From Gemmatimonadales bacterium (GTDB taxonomy: Bacteria > Krumholzibacteriota > Krumholzibacteriia > LZORAL124-64-63), in contig JAHOYV010000003.1 of the NCBI GenBank assembly GCA_019038745.1, positions 1-64,000 of the forward strand: a DNA stretch of 64,000 nucleotides, given 5' to 3'. The position numbers and the translations under genes were made by a program. Positions 53,647-62,101 of this stretch are shown here, piece by piece; position 1 is the first letter of the stretch; each line of letters opens with the position of its first letter. The notes beneath the pieces were generated by a model. It did not search any database. It was not told the origin of the DNA and saw only the letters and a program-made list of their open reading frames with translations.

Positions 53647-53689
53647 TGATTTCAATTCTTACTAACTCAACCCCTGAGGAGTCTTCGAG

Positions 53690-54643
53690 ATGATCGAAGT
53701 TCGTGGTATCACCAAGAGCTTTGGGACCATGCTCGCGCTTGACGATGTTTCGTTTGGAATAGGACGGGGAGAGATCCTCGGTTTCCTGGGTCCCAACGGA
53801 GCCGGCAAGAGTACGACCATGAAGATCATCACCACCTTTCTGGCGCCCGATTCGGGATCCGTCACGGTGGATGGGATCGATGTCCTGGAAAAGCCGCTGG
53901 ATGTTCGAGGCAAGATCGGCTACCTGCCCGAAAACGTCCCCCTGTATCTGGACATGAACGTCCATGAGTACTTGACCTTCGTAGGCCGAGCCAGAGGTTT
54001 GGAAGGCGTTGCTTTGCGCGACCGGCTTGACTGGTGCGTCGAAGCCTGTGGTCTGGTTACCGAGTACATGAAGAACATCGGTGAACTTTCCAAGGGATTC
54101 AGACAGAGGACTGGCTTGGCCCAGGCCCTGATCCACGATCCGGAAATCCTGATCCTGGATGAGCCCACCAGCGGTCTTGACCCCCTCCAGATCATCGGAA
54201 TCCGCGACTTGATCAAGAGCCTGGCCGGGAGCAAGACCATCATCTTCTCGACCCACATCCTGCAGGAAGTCGCCCCGGTGACCGACCGCGTGGTGATCAT
54301 CAACGAGGGGCGCATCATAGCCGACGGCAAAGTGGACTCGCTGTCCCGCGAAGCGATGGGCGGAGTCCGACTCTACGTAGGCCTCAGTCAGGATTCGGAA
54401 ACAGTCGAATCTTCGCTGCGCAGCCTGGCCGAGGTTTCCGAGGTCAAACCCCTGCCGGTTGAAAACGGTTGCCGTTTCGAGCTCCTCGGGCCATTCACAA
54501 CCGACTTGACCCGATCCGTGGTCGACTTGGCCCGGAACCAGGGCTGGGACCTGACCGAGCTTCACGAAGCTCCCTTCAATCTGGAAGAAACTTTCATTTC
54601 CCTGACAAAACGGGCCGACGACGGCCGGAAGGGGGTGGCATAG
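53690..54643 (+). CDS. ABC transporter ATPase, GldA-like
   Basis: A 317-residue ABC ATPase with Walker A GPNGAGKS, Q-loop GYLPEN, the atypical signature LSKGFRQRTGLAQAL common in GldA/NosF-like ATPases, Walker B ILILDEPTSGLDP and the switch His in FSTH. A C-terminal domain of about 90 residues follows. With the next two genes it forms a Gld-type exporter; in Bacteroidetes GldAFG supports gliding, while homologs elsewhere have unknown cargo. AGGAG lies 14 bases before the ATG. The permease gene starts directly after its stop. Confidence 0.93.
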   Translation: MIEVRGITKSFGTMLALDDVSFGIGRGEILGFLGPNGAGKSTTMKIITTFLAPDSGSVTVDGIDVLEKPLDVRGKIGYLPENVPLYLDMNVHEYLTFVGRARGLEGVALRDRLDWCVEACGLVTEYMKNIGELSKGFRQRTGLAQALIHDPEILILDEPTSGLDPLQIIGIRDLIKSLAGSKTIIFSTHILQEVAPVTDRVVIINEGRIIADGKVDSLSREAMGGVRLYVGLSQDSETVESSLRSLAEVSEVKPLPVENGCRFELLGPFTTDLTRSVVDLARNQGWDLTELHEAPFNLEETFISLTKRADDGRKGVA

Positions 54644-55369
54644 ATGAGCGGAACAATTACGATCTTCAGGCGTGAGTTCGCGGCCTACTTCAATAGTCCG
54701 ATCGCCTACATCTTCATCATCGCCTTCCTGGTGCTGAACACCGGACTGTTCATGACCGGGTTCTTCCTGGCAGGCAACGCCGACTTGCGCTCCTTCTTCG
54801 GGAATCTGCCCATCTTCCTGATCTTTTTCATCCCGGCCGTCAGCATGAGGCTGTGGGCCGAGGACAAGCGACTGGGCACCTTCGAGCTCCTGATGACATT
54901 GCCGTTGAAGGCCAGCCAAGTCATGCTGGGCAAATACTTTGCAGCCCTGGCTTTCTACCTGGTTGCCCTGGCAGGCACCCTGCCCCTACCGATAATGATC
55001 GCCACCCTGGGCAACCCGGATATGGGAGCCCTTTGGAGCGGATACTTCGGATCCGCCCTGCTGGGGGCGCTCTACCTGGGCATAGGTACCTTCACCAGCG
55101 GGCTGATGCGGGACCAGATCTCCGCCGTGATTCTGGGAATCATGGCCTGTTTCATGATCTTCGTAGTCGGCATCCCCGGCGTTGCCGCGACCGTCGATGG
55201 TTGGCTACCCGGCTTCGGATCCTTCCTGCAGAATTACGTGGGATTGTCGAGCCATTTCGAAATGATGCTGCGCGGAGTGGTGTCGCTTGGCGACCTGACC
55301 TACTTCCTGGGCATGACGGCCCTGTTCCTGACCCTGAACGCCCTCTGGTTGGAAGGGAGGAAGTATTAA
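54644..55369 (+). CDS. ABC-2-type permease, GldF-like
   Basis: A 241-residue protein with six membrane helices, beginning with IFRREFAAYFNSPIAYIFII, a typical ABC-2/GldF start, and SMRLWAEDKRLGTFELLMTLP. It is the membrane partner of the GldA-like ATPase, starting immediately after that gene's TAG. One base separates its stop from the next ATG. Confidence 0.93.
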   Translation: MSGTITIFRREFAAYFNSPIAYIFIIAFLVLNTGLFMTGFFLAGNADLRSFFGNLPIFLIFFIPAVSMRLWAEDKRLGTFELLMTLPLKASQVMLGKYFAALAFYLVALAGTLPLPIMIATLGNPDMGALWSGYFGSALLGALYLGIGTFTSGLMRDQISAVILGIMACFMIFVVGIPGVAATVDGWLPGFGSFLQNYVGLSSHFEMMLRGVVSLGDLTYFLGMTALFLTLNALWLEGRKY

Positions 55370-55370
55370 C

Positions 55371-57146
55371 ATGAACAGCAACCGACGTAAATTCCGCATC
55401 ACCTTCGGCCTTACGACCTTGGTGCTGGCGACTATCCTGTTCTTCTTGGTCTCGGTGTTCGGCAACATGCGAGGCGCCCGGATCGACATGACCAGCGACA
55501 AGATGTTCACCATGTCTCCCTCGGCGGTGAAGATCCTGGAAGGTCTACAAGTACCCGTACAGGTGAAGCTCTACATCACTCCCGCCGAGAAGATGCCCAC
55601 CCAGCTGCGCAACATCGAGCGGGACATCAGCGAGCAGTTACGCAACTTCGAGCAGGTTTCCAAGGGCAAGCTCCAGTTCGCGATCTTCAATCCCCAGGAC
55701 GATGAGGAAATGCAGAAAACCCTCGCCGCCAAGGGGATTCAGCCCTTCCAGGTCCAGTCCATCGAAAAAGACGAGATGGGCATCAAGCTGATCTGGAGCG
55801 CAATGACGATCGCCTACAAGGACAAACCCGAGGAGATCCTGAACCAGGTGCTTCCTCAAGGACTTGCCGGACTCGAGCAGGATATCATCGGCCCGGTTTA
55901 CCGCCTGACCCGGGAAAAAACCCCTCGGGTAGCCGTCTATGGACCTAAAAAGGTCGTAGACCAACAAATGGCCATGATGTACCTGCAACAGGGCATGCAA
56001 CCGCCCGAGCCCCAGGAACAGTTCAGTCGGATCAGCGAGTTGTTGGGCCAGGGCCACTACCAGGCGGTTCCCATCGAACTGACCGAGGAATCACCCATTC
56101 CCGACGACGTCGACTGCCTGATAGTTATGGCCATTGCGCCACTGACCGAGCGGCAAACCTACGAGATCAACCGCGCACTTCGCGGCGGGTTGCCGGTAGT
56201 GATGGCAGTTCAGGCCCACGAGTACGGCTACAGCCCTGGCCAACGGGGTGGTTGGTCGATCAACGGCATGGCCATCGATTCCCAAGTAGATGATTGGCTG
56301 GCCGGGATTGGCATTAAGATGCTGCCGGATCATTTCATGGACGCCAGCATGGAAACCATCGATCTGCCCAAGGAAGTGAACCTCGGCGGAATGCGCATGC
56401 AGACTCGCGAGCCGGTACGGCTACCCATTCAGATCAAGGTGACCGAAGCCCAGATGTTCCAGGATTCGCCCCTGGTCAACCGGATCGCTTCCTTGTTCTA
56501 CCTGTGGGGTGGCATCCTGGAGAATGATATCGAGCAGCTTGCCTCCAACGGGTTGCAGGCCACGAACCTGATTGAGAGCAGTCCCAACTGTTGGTCCGAA
56601 ACCTGGTCCAACGGTCCTCTGGCGGGATCGGCACTCGACCCCAACGGCAAAAAAATGCTGGGCTCCCAACCTTTGGGTGTCCTGGTCGAAGGGACCTTCC
56701 CCGACCTGTGGCAGGGCAAGGAAATCCCCGAATGGCAAAAGAGCCTGCCCGATTCTCCGGTGGATCCGACAGCCGGCCCAACCGAGGGACCTGCCGCTCA
56801 ACCCGCAGCCGTCGAGCCGCAGCCCGGCCAACTGTTCGTTATCGGCAGCGCCAAGATGTTCGACGACAATATCCTGGCCGCCCACCAGAACGCACTACTG
56901 GTTCTCAATGCAGTGGATTACCTGGCCGGTTCGCACGAGTTACTGACCATCCGGGCCAAGACCTTGACCCAGCGTGTGATCCGCCCAACACAGGACGGCG
57001 AAAAAGTGGTCTGGCGCATCTTCGTAGTCCTGCTCATCCCCCTGATCATCACGATCTACGGGGTCATTCGAGTCGGCATCCGGCGCAAAAGCGCAGCCTT
57101 GTACCGCCAGGAACTGCGACGCCGCCATGGCGCCGCCACCAGATAG
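55371..57146 (+). CDS. GldG-family ABC-associated protein
   Basis: A 591-residue protein. One N-terminal helix (FGLTTLVLATILFFLVSVFG) leads into a large periplasmic ABC_transp_aux domain (RIDMTSDKMFTMSPSAVKIL onward). A C-terminal helix (WRIFVVLLIPLIITIYGV) ends in a basic cytoplasmic tail. This is the usual GldG architecture. A Pro/Ala-rich linker (near 463-480) precedes the last domain. It works with the GldA/GldF pair encoded upstream. Confidence 0.92.
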   Translation: MNSNRRKFRITFGLTTLVLATILFFLVSVFGNMRGARIDMTSDKMFTMSPSAVKILEGLQVPVQVKLYITPAEKMPTQLRNIERDISEQLRNFEQVSKGKLQFAIFNPQDDEEMQKTLAAKGIQPFQVQSIEKDEMGIKLIWSAMTIAYKDKPEEILNQVLPQGLAGLEQDIIGPVYRLTREKTPRVAVYGPKKVVDQQMAMMYLQQGMQPPEPQEQFSRISELLGQGHYQAVPIELTEESPIPDDVDCLIVMAIAPLTERQTYEINRALRGGLPVVMAVQAHEYGYSPGQRGGWSINGMAIDSQVDDWLAGIGIKMLPDHFMDASMETIDLPKEVNLGGMRMQTREPVRLPIQIKVTEAQMFQDSPLVNRIASLFYLWGGILENDIEQLASNGLQATNLIESSPNCWSETWSNGPLAGSALDPNGKKMLGSQPLGVLVEGTFPDLWQGKEIPEWQKSLPDSPVDPTAGPTEGPAAQPAAVEPQPGQLFVIGSAKMFDDNILAAHQNALLVLNAVDYLAGSHELLTIRAKTLTQRVIRPTQDGEKVVWRIFVVLLIPLIITIYGVIRVGIRRKSAALYRQELRRRHGAATR

Positions 57147-57159
57147 GGGGAGACAGGAA

Positions 57160-58203
57160 ATGATCAAGACCAAGAATCTGGTGATCCTTTTCGTTGTCCT
57201 GGCCGTCCTGATCGGCGTAAGCCTGATCCAGAAGGCCAGTCACAAAAAGAGCGTCAGCGGGTCTTCCGTCACCGTGGTCCTGGAAGGGGCTGTGGCCAAG
57301 GAGGACTTGAGCCGAATCACGGTCAGCTATGGATTGAACATAGACGTCGTCGACCTGGTCGCCACTCCCGAGGGGTGGCTTGTGGCCACTTCCTGGAATG
57401 CGAAAGCCGGCGAGCAGAAGATCGACACCTTGCTGCGAAACCTGGAAAACTTGTCCGGAGAGTTCAGATCGGACAAGGAATCCGTCGTGGCCGACTACGG
57501 ATTGGGCAGCGACAATTCGGTGAGAATCCGTGCCTTCGGTCCCGGGGGCGACGAGGTGCTGGCCCTGGACATAGGGAACAAGTCGGAGCGCTCGCCCGGC
57601 AACTTCATCAAATCGCCGGACAATCCCTCCGTGTTTCTGACCCAACAGAGTGTCCTGACCCATCTGGGCATCTACGACGGCCCGGCCCTGCCCAAGTCCA
57701 CACATTTCGTGGATTTGCAGGCGGTCAAGGAAGACCGTTTGGCAGTAGACCGCATCATCCTGCGGGACGGTGATGAACTGCTGGATATGGCAAAGGAATT
57801 CGCTGTTGAGATACCTGCCGAGGATGATACGACCGGAGCCGAACCAACCGTCGACCGCCTTACCTGGGAATGGAAATTGATCGCTCCCCAGGCCAAGGCC
57901 CTGGCCAAGACCAAGGCCGACGGTGTCCTGAGCGCCCTGGTCAACATCCGGGCTGTGGACGTGGGAGATCCGGCCGCGGGTTCTGAAGCGTTCGGACTGG
58001 CCGAACCAACCCGTGTGGCCACTCTCTTCCTGGAGGACGGCCGGGAGGTTATTCTGGAATTCGGTTCCGCGCGCGAGGCCGATGGGGACAAACCCGCCGG
58101 CACCTGGATGAAAGTCCAAGGCGAAGAATCGATCTGGACCGTGACCGAGTATGCGGTAAACAACGCATTCAAAAAACTTGAGGATTTGCTGCCCGAAGAG
58201 TGA
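57160..58203 (+). CDS. DUF4340 protein, partner of the Gld-like exporter
   Basis: A 347-residue protein: one N-terminal membrane helix (NLVILFVVLAVLIGVSLIQ) and a beta-rich periplasmic part with repeated DUF4340-type units (KIDTLLRNLENLSGEFRSD; WTVTEYAVNNAFKKLEDLL at the end). DUF4340 genes regularly follow gldG-type genes, and the role is unknown. The ATG at 57160 (AGGAA) is chosen over an upstream in-frame ATG inside the gldG-like gene. A strong terminator follows. Confidence 0.88.
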   Translation: MIKTKNLVILFVVLAVLIGVSLIQKASHKKSVSGSSVTVVLEGAVAKEDLSRITVSYGLNIDVVDLVATPEGWLVATSWNAKAGEQKIDTLLRNLENLSGEFRSDKESVVADYGLGSDNSVRIRAFGPGGDEVLALDIGNKSERSPGNFIKSPDNPSVFLTQQSVLTHLGIYDGPALPKSTHFVDLQAVKEDRLAVDRIILRDGDELLDMAKEFAVEIPAEDDTTGAEPTVDRLTWEWKLIAPQAKALAKTKADGVLSALVNIRAVDVGDPAAGSEAFGLAEPTRVATLFLEDGREVILEFGSAREADGDKPAGTWMKVQGEESIWTVTEYAVNNAFKKLEDLLPEE

Positions 58204-58233
58204 CAACAGGTCACGCTCAGCATCTCATTATTC

Positions 58234-58280
58234 AAGCCCGGATCCTGGTCGCTTCGGCAAATTCAGGATCCGGGCTTTTG
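58234..58280 (+). terminator. Rho-independent terminator of the Gld-like operon
   Basis: A perfect 14-base stem, AAGCCCGGATCCTG (58234-58247) with CAGGATCCGGGCTT (58264-58277), is followed by a short T-run. Confidence 0.9.
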
Positions 58281-58381
58281 CATGATTGAGACCACCTCTG
58301 ATTTCCTTCCTGGCTTTCCTGTGTTAGATTTAGGTTCGTAGGTTGGATCAGTTGGATTTGTCACAGCAGACCGAAGATCAT

Positions 58382-58420
58382 CCGGATTAATCCTGCCAAG
58401 TCAGGGCTTGGAAAATCCGG
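58382..58420 (+). promoter_or_regulatory. Structured leader with two alternative inner hairpins before the SsnA gene
   Basis: The outer stem CCGGATT (58382-58388) / AATCCGG (58414-58420) encloses CCAAG (58396-58400) / CTTGG (58407-58411). A competing CCTG (58392-58395) / CAGG (58402-58405) pairing cannot form with the inner stem. It ends 14 bases before the AGGAGG ribosome site and TTG start. This could be a small cis-regulatory RNA; no known riboswitch class was recognised. Confidence 0.4.
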
Positions 58421-58448
58421 GTTCAACTCCGTCACCAGGAGGAACGCC

Positions 58449-59825
58449 TTGAGCGATCTGGGGCCAAAAATGGATACCGAGGAACAGGGTTCCGCCGGCG
58501 TATTGCTTAAGAACGGTACCGTCCTCGATTATTTCCCTGCCGAACTGGGCGCCGCCGCCGATCCTCTCGTAGAAACCTGTGATCTGAGGATGTCCGGTGA
58601 GCGAATTGTCGAACGGGGCCAAGGACTGGAACCTCATCCCGAGGATGAAGTGATAGACCTGGCCGGGGCGACCCTCATGCCGGGCAACGTAAATGCCCAT
58701 GGCCACCTCTACGGGGCATTGGCCGCGGGGATGCCCCAACCCACCTCTGCCCTGGAAACCTTCACCGACATCCTGACCGAAGTCTGGTGGCCGCTTGACC
58801 GCTCCCTGGACGCTGATGCCGTCTACCTCAGCGCGCTGGCCGGTTCCTGGGACGCCCTGCGCTGCGGCACCACTCTGGTCTTCGACCACCACGCCAGCCT
58901 GGCCTGCGTGGGGGGATCACTGGACCTGATCGAAAAGGGTATCGCCGAAGTGGGCCTGCGTGGATGCCTGTGCTACGAAACCACCGACCGCGGCGGCAAG
59001 GGACAGCGGGACATGACCCTCCAGGAGAACGAACGTTACCTCCAGAAAGTCGCCGATGGGCCGAAGTCGGGCGTGCCTCGTTTCCGGGGCCTCGTTGGGG
59101 CCCATGCCAGCTTCACATTGGAAGAACGCACCCTGGAACTGCTGGCCGGGATCTGCAGCAAGATGGATTCGGGGATACACATCCACCTGGCCGAAGGAAC
59201 AACCGACCGTGAAGTCAGCCAGGACCGCGGCTGGAAGGATCCCCTGGACCGCCTGGTCGATTTCGGACTTGTCCGCTCCGGCAGCTTATTCGCTCACGGC
59301 GTGGATCTGTCCCCGATCGATATGCAGACCCTGGAAGAAAAAGGCGCCTGGCTGATCCACTGCGGACGATCGAACATGAACAATGGGGTTGGACGGGCTC
59401 CGGTGGACCGTTTCCCGGTCAACTGTGGGATCGGCACCGATGGACTGGACGACAACATGTGGGGCGAATTGCGCACTACCTATTTCCGCGGCAACGAGGG
59501 CGGCCGGGGACCCATGGGCTTCAGTGGCTCGGACCGCTTCTGGTTGGGTAACTACCGCTTGGCCCGCGAAATATTCGGGGAAGCATTCGGCAGCCTACGG
59601 CCCGGCTCACCTGCCGACCTGATCATCCTGGACAATTTCCAGAAAACGCCCCTTAACGATGGCAACTGGATGGGACACCTGCTTTTCGACTTCCATCCCT
59701 GGGACATCAATACCGTGTTCGTGGGCGGTAAAAAAGTGTATCAGAGCGGTGACAAACCCCCGGTCGAAGCACTCAAGCTACAGGAAACCGCAGCCAGAAT
59801 CTGGATCGCAATGGGGATGAAATAG
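58449..59825 (+). CDS. ssnA: SsnA-type aminohydrolase (COG0402)
   Basis: A 458-residue zinc amidohydrolase. Ligand segments are NAHGHLYGALAAG, IHIHLAEG, LFAHGVDL and GIGTDGLDDN. DHHASLACVGGSL, CYETTDR and HCGRSNMNNGVG are the blocks that separate SsnA from other guanine-deaminase relatives. E. coli ssnA lies in the xdhD/ygf purine-hydroxylase region. Here the gene stands alone behind its own structured leader, far from the XDH-type genes. The start is TTG at 58449 with a perfect AGGAGG six bases upstream. The substrate of SsnA is not established. Confidence 0.88.
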   Translation: MSDLGPKMDTEEQGSAGVLLKNGTVLDYFPAELGAAADPLVETCDLRMSGERIVERGQGLEPHPEDEVIDLAGATLMPGNVNAHGHLYGALAAGMPQPTSALETFTDILTEVWWPLDRSLDADAVYLSALAGSWDALRCGTTLVFDHHASLACVGGSLDLIEKGIAEVGLRGCLCYETTDRGGKGQRDMTLQENERYLQKVADGPKSGVPRFRGLVGAHASFTLEERTLELLAGICSKMDSGIHIHLAEGTTDREVSQDRGWKDPLDRLVDFGLVRSGSLFAHGVDLSPIDMQTLEEKGAWLIHCGRSNMNNGVGRAPVDRFPVNCGIGTDGLDDNMWGELRTTYFRGNEGGRGPMGFSGSDRFWLGNYRLAREIFGEAFGSLRPGSPADLIILDNFQKTPLNDGNWMGHLLFDFHPWDINTVFVGGKKVYQSGDKPPVEALKLQETAARIWIAMGMK

Positions 59826-59954
59826 TACGTAAACTGCAACTGAGGGCTCCCGCATCAATGAATTTGTCCGTGCTCTGGAGGCTGGCTGGTAGGCTTACAG
59901 CAAAGCTCTCTGCGGGATCTCGTGGCCGTTTTTGTGTCATTCCGCTTTTATGTC

Positions 59955-59983
59955 TTTGCAAATCAGCGTCTAACTTGATATAA
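59955..59983 (+). promoter_or_regulatory. Sigma-70-type promoter for the lamin-tail protein gene
   Basis: TTGCAA (59955-59960) and a perfect TATAAT (59978-59983) lie 17 bases apart, with a leader of about 65 bases to the ATG at 60055. Confidence 0.6.
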
Positions 59984-60054
59984 TCAATTGTACCAATTCT
60001 ATAGGCAAGGCTCCACTGACCTTTGCCCAGTCCGGTTCATTTCGGGAGGTCAAA

Positions 60055-60675
60055 ATGAAATTCTTGTTATCCGTTCTTGTCCTCAGCCTGCTGGCCGGAC
60101 CTGCCTGTGCCCAAGTTACGGATTTATTCATATCCGAATATATTGAGGGCTCGGTCTATAACAAGGCGCTCGAAATTTACAATGGCACGGATGACTCGAT
60201 CAACCTCGGCAACTACTCCCTCGAACTGTACGCCAACGGTTCCACCGTACCGACGACCATCACCCTGGGGAATGCCGATCTAAATCCGCTGGACGTCTTC
60301 GTAATCGCCAATCCCTCGGCTTCGGTTGCCATTCTGGGCCACACCGATCTGACCAGCTCTGCACTTAACTTCAACGGGAATGACGCGTTGGTCCTGCGCC
60401 GCGACAGCTATGTGATCGATCGGCTGGGGCAAGTGGGACTTGATCCGGGAGCAAGTTGGAACTGCGCAAGCGGATCGACATTGAACTCGACCCTGCGCCG
60501 CCAGGCCGGAGTCTGTTCCGGTGATCCCAACCTCTTTGATCAGTTCAACCCCTGTACCGAATATGACTTTTATCCCAGCGACACCTTCGATGATCTGGGC
60601 CGCCACTCCAATGATTGCTGGTCCGTGGGCAGCAGGGAAACCAGCTGGGGTTCGTTAAAAGCCAACTTCAAGTAG
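60055..60675 (+). CDS. Secreted lamin-tail-domain (LTD) protein
   Basis: A 206-residue precursor. GGGAGG precedes the ATG. The signal peptide ends near CAQ, and the mature protein opens with DLFISEYIEGSVYNKALEIY, the hallmark of bacterial LTD domains, which are Ig-fold modules on exported nucleases and surface proteins. Here the domain fills the whole mature protein, with no enzyme attached. Four or five cysteines lie near the C-terminus. It is probably an adhesive or binding module. Confidence 0.85.
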   Translation: MKFLLSVLVLSLLAGPACAQVTDLFISEYIEGSVYNKALEIYNGTDDSINLGNYSLELYANGSTVPTTITLGNADLNPLDVFVIANPSASVAILGHTDLTSSALNFNGNDALVLRRDSYVIDRLGQVGLDPGASWNCASGSTLNSTLRRQAGVCSGDPNLFDQFNPCTEYDFYPSDTFDDLGRHSNDCWSVGSRETSWGSLKANFK

Positions 60676-60701
60676 CCCGATTCTTCACTAGGATTTCGGG
60701 C
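60675..60701. terminator. Hairpin between convergent genes
   Basis: GCCCGA (60675-60680) pairs with TCGGGC (60696-60701) between the lamin-tail gene and the convergent histidine kinase gene. It could end transcription from both sides, although T-runs are short. Confidence 0.5.
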
Positions 60702-61935
60702 CCTGTTTCGCCAAACTTTGACCCGAAACAAGCCCTGTATCCAAGACTTTTGACAACACTTCAGCCAAATCGGCTATCACATAGGGTTTCTGGATAAACC
60801 CATCGAAGCCCTTGCCTGCAAAGCGGGTGGCAATCTCCTGCTGGTGGTAGCCGCTGGTCATGATCACCCTGGAATCCGGATCAATCAGTTTTAGCTTTTC
60901 AAATACCTCCACACCGTCCATGGAGGGCATGATCAGGTCCAACATCACGCAATCGATTTCAGTCTGTTTTTCCAGAAAAATTTCCAGAGCACTGGGTCCG
61001 TCCGGAGCCAGAATCACCTGATACCCCAAACGCCCCAGCATTCGCATGCTGAGTAATCGGACGTATTCCTCATCGTCCACGACCAGAATTACCGCCTGTT
61101 TCGCCCGGTCCTGACCCTGCATCCTGGATCTCTCCGGAAGGGGGGTTGCAACAACCCCGGCCAGGGGGAAATTGATAGTAAAACTTGATCCCTCACCAGG
61201 CTCAGATTCCACGCATAGAACCGCCTGATGCCCTCGGACGATTCCAAGCACCGAAGCCAACCCCAGGCCACGGCCCTGGATTTTGGAAGTAAAGAAGGGG
61301 TCGAATATCCTGTCCAGGATTTCAGCGCTCATGCCCTCGCCAGTGTCCCTTACCTCAAGGCAAACGAACTCTCCCGGCGGTGCCACATCTCCGATCACAC
61401 AGTGTTTCAGCTCAGAAGGATCAATCTCGTGAACACTTGTCGAAACCGTAATTGTGCCTTCTCGTGATCCGATGGCCTCGGAGGCGTTCACCACCAGATT
61501 CATAATAATCTGGTGAAGCTGGGCCACATCCGCCTCGATCAAAGGTAAATTTTCTTCCAAATTCAATCGCAAGGCCACCGGCCTGGATACCGCGACCTTG
61601 AGCATGGGATGCATTTCCCGAGCAGTGGCTGACAAATCCAAGGTTTGCAGATTGAAATGGCCCTTACCGGCGAAGGCCGACAATTGACCGCAGAGATCGG
61701 CCGCCCTTCCGGCTGCCTTGCGAATCTCATCCAGCAGAGGAAAGCCGCCTCTTCCCGCTTTCAGATCCTGATCAAGGAGATCCGCATTGCCCATGATGGC
61801 GAGCAGAAGATTGTTGAAGTCGTGGGCGATCCCGCCGGCCATCCTGCTCAGACTTTCCAGTTTTCGGGATCGATGATCCAACCCCTGATCATCGACGGCC
61901 CTCCGTTCAGGAGACTTACCATGTTCATTTTTCAT
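60688..61935 (-). CDS. Soluble hybrid histidine kinase with C-terminal receiver
   Basis: A 415-residue protein without membrane helices or sensor domain. The DHp box is MAGGIAHDFNNLLLAIMGN (about 33-50), followed by an HATPase (NLVVNASEAIG, DTGEGMSAEI, GRGLGLASVLG) and a receiver (about 285-400) with DDEEY and the phospho-acceptor Asp in CVMLDLIMPSMDG. The architecture is that of the kinase-receiver half of larger PAS-containing hybrids. The signal must come from an interaction partner. The ribosome site is weak. Confidence 0.92.
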   Translation of the reverse strand: MKNEHGKSPERRAVDDQGLDHRSRKLESLSRMAGGIAHDFNNLLLAIMGNADLLDQDLKAGRGGFPLLDEIRKAAGRAADLCGQLSAFAGKGHFNLQTLDLSATAREMHPMLKVAVSRPVALRLNLEENLPLIEADVAQLHQIIMNLVVNASEAIGSREGTITVSTSVHEIDPSELKHCVIGDVAPPGEFVCLEVRDTGEGMSAEILDRIFDPFFTSKIQGRGLGLASVLGIVRGHQAVLCVESEPGEGSSFTINFPLAGVVATPLPERSRMQGQDRAKQAVILVVDDEEYVRLLSMRMLGRLGYQVILAPDGPSALEIFLEKQTEIDCVMLDLIMPSMDGVEVFEKLKLIDPDSRVIMTSGYHQQEIATRFAGKGFDGFIQKPYVIADLAEVLSKVLDTGLVSGQSLAKQGPKS

Positions 61936-62101
61936 GGCTTAACCCGGCAGCCCCTGTTTCATTGCTCCTCCCCCGGGGAGTATCACACAACAGGATGAAC
62001 CTGACCAGGAATGATCAGGGCCTAGAAGCCAGAGGATGGCTACCACCTCCATGGTAATGATAAGGCAGCCCCCCGAATACGTCATCCCCTTATCCACGTA
62101 A

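Larger units (their letters stand above)
53379..53689. other. Gap with tandem repeat and a possible gene remnant
   Basis: 311 bases between the truncated gene and the ABC operon. It contains an 18-base tandem duplication and a 72-codon frame without start codon. No promoter for the ABC operon is obvious. Confidence 0.5.

Noticed and set aside
58411-58440. tRNA-like 3' end (GGGTTCAACTCC followed by ACCA)
   Set aside because: The T-arm does not pair and no acceptor, D or anticodon arms fit upstream; the region is better explained by the leader hairpins.
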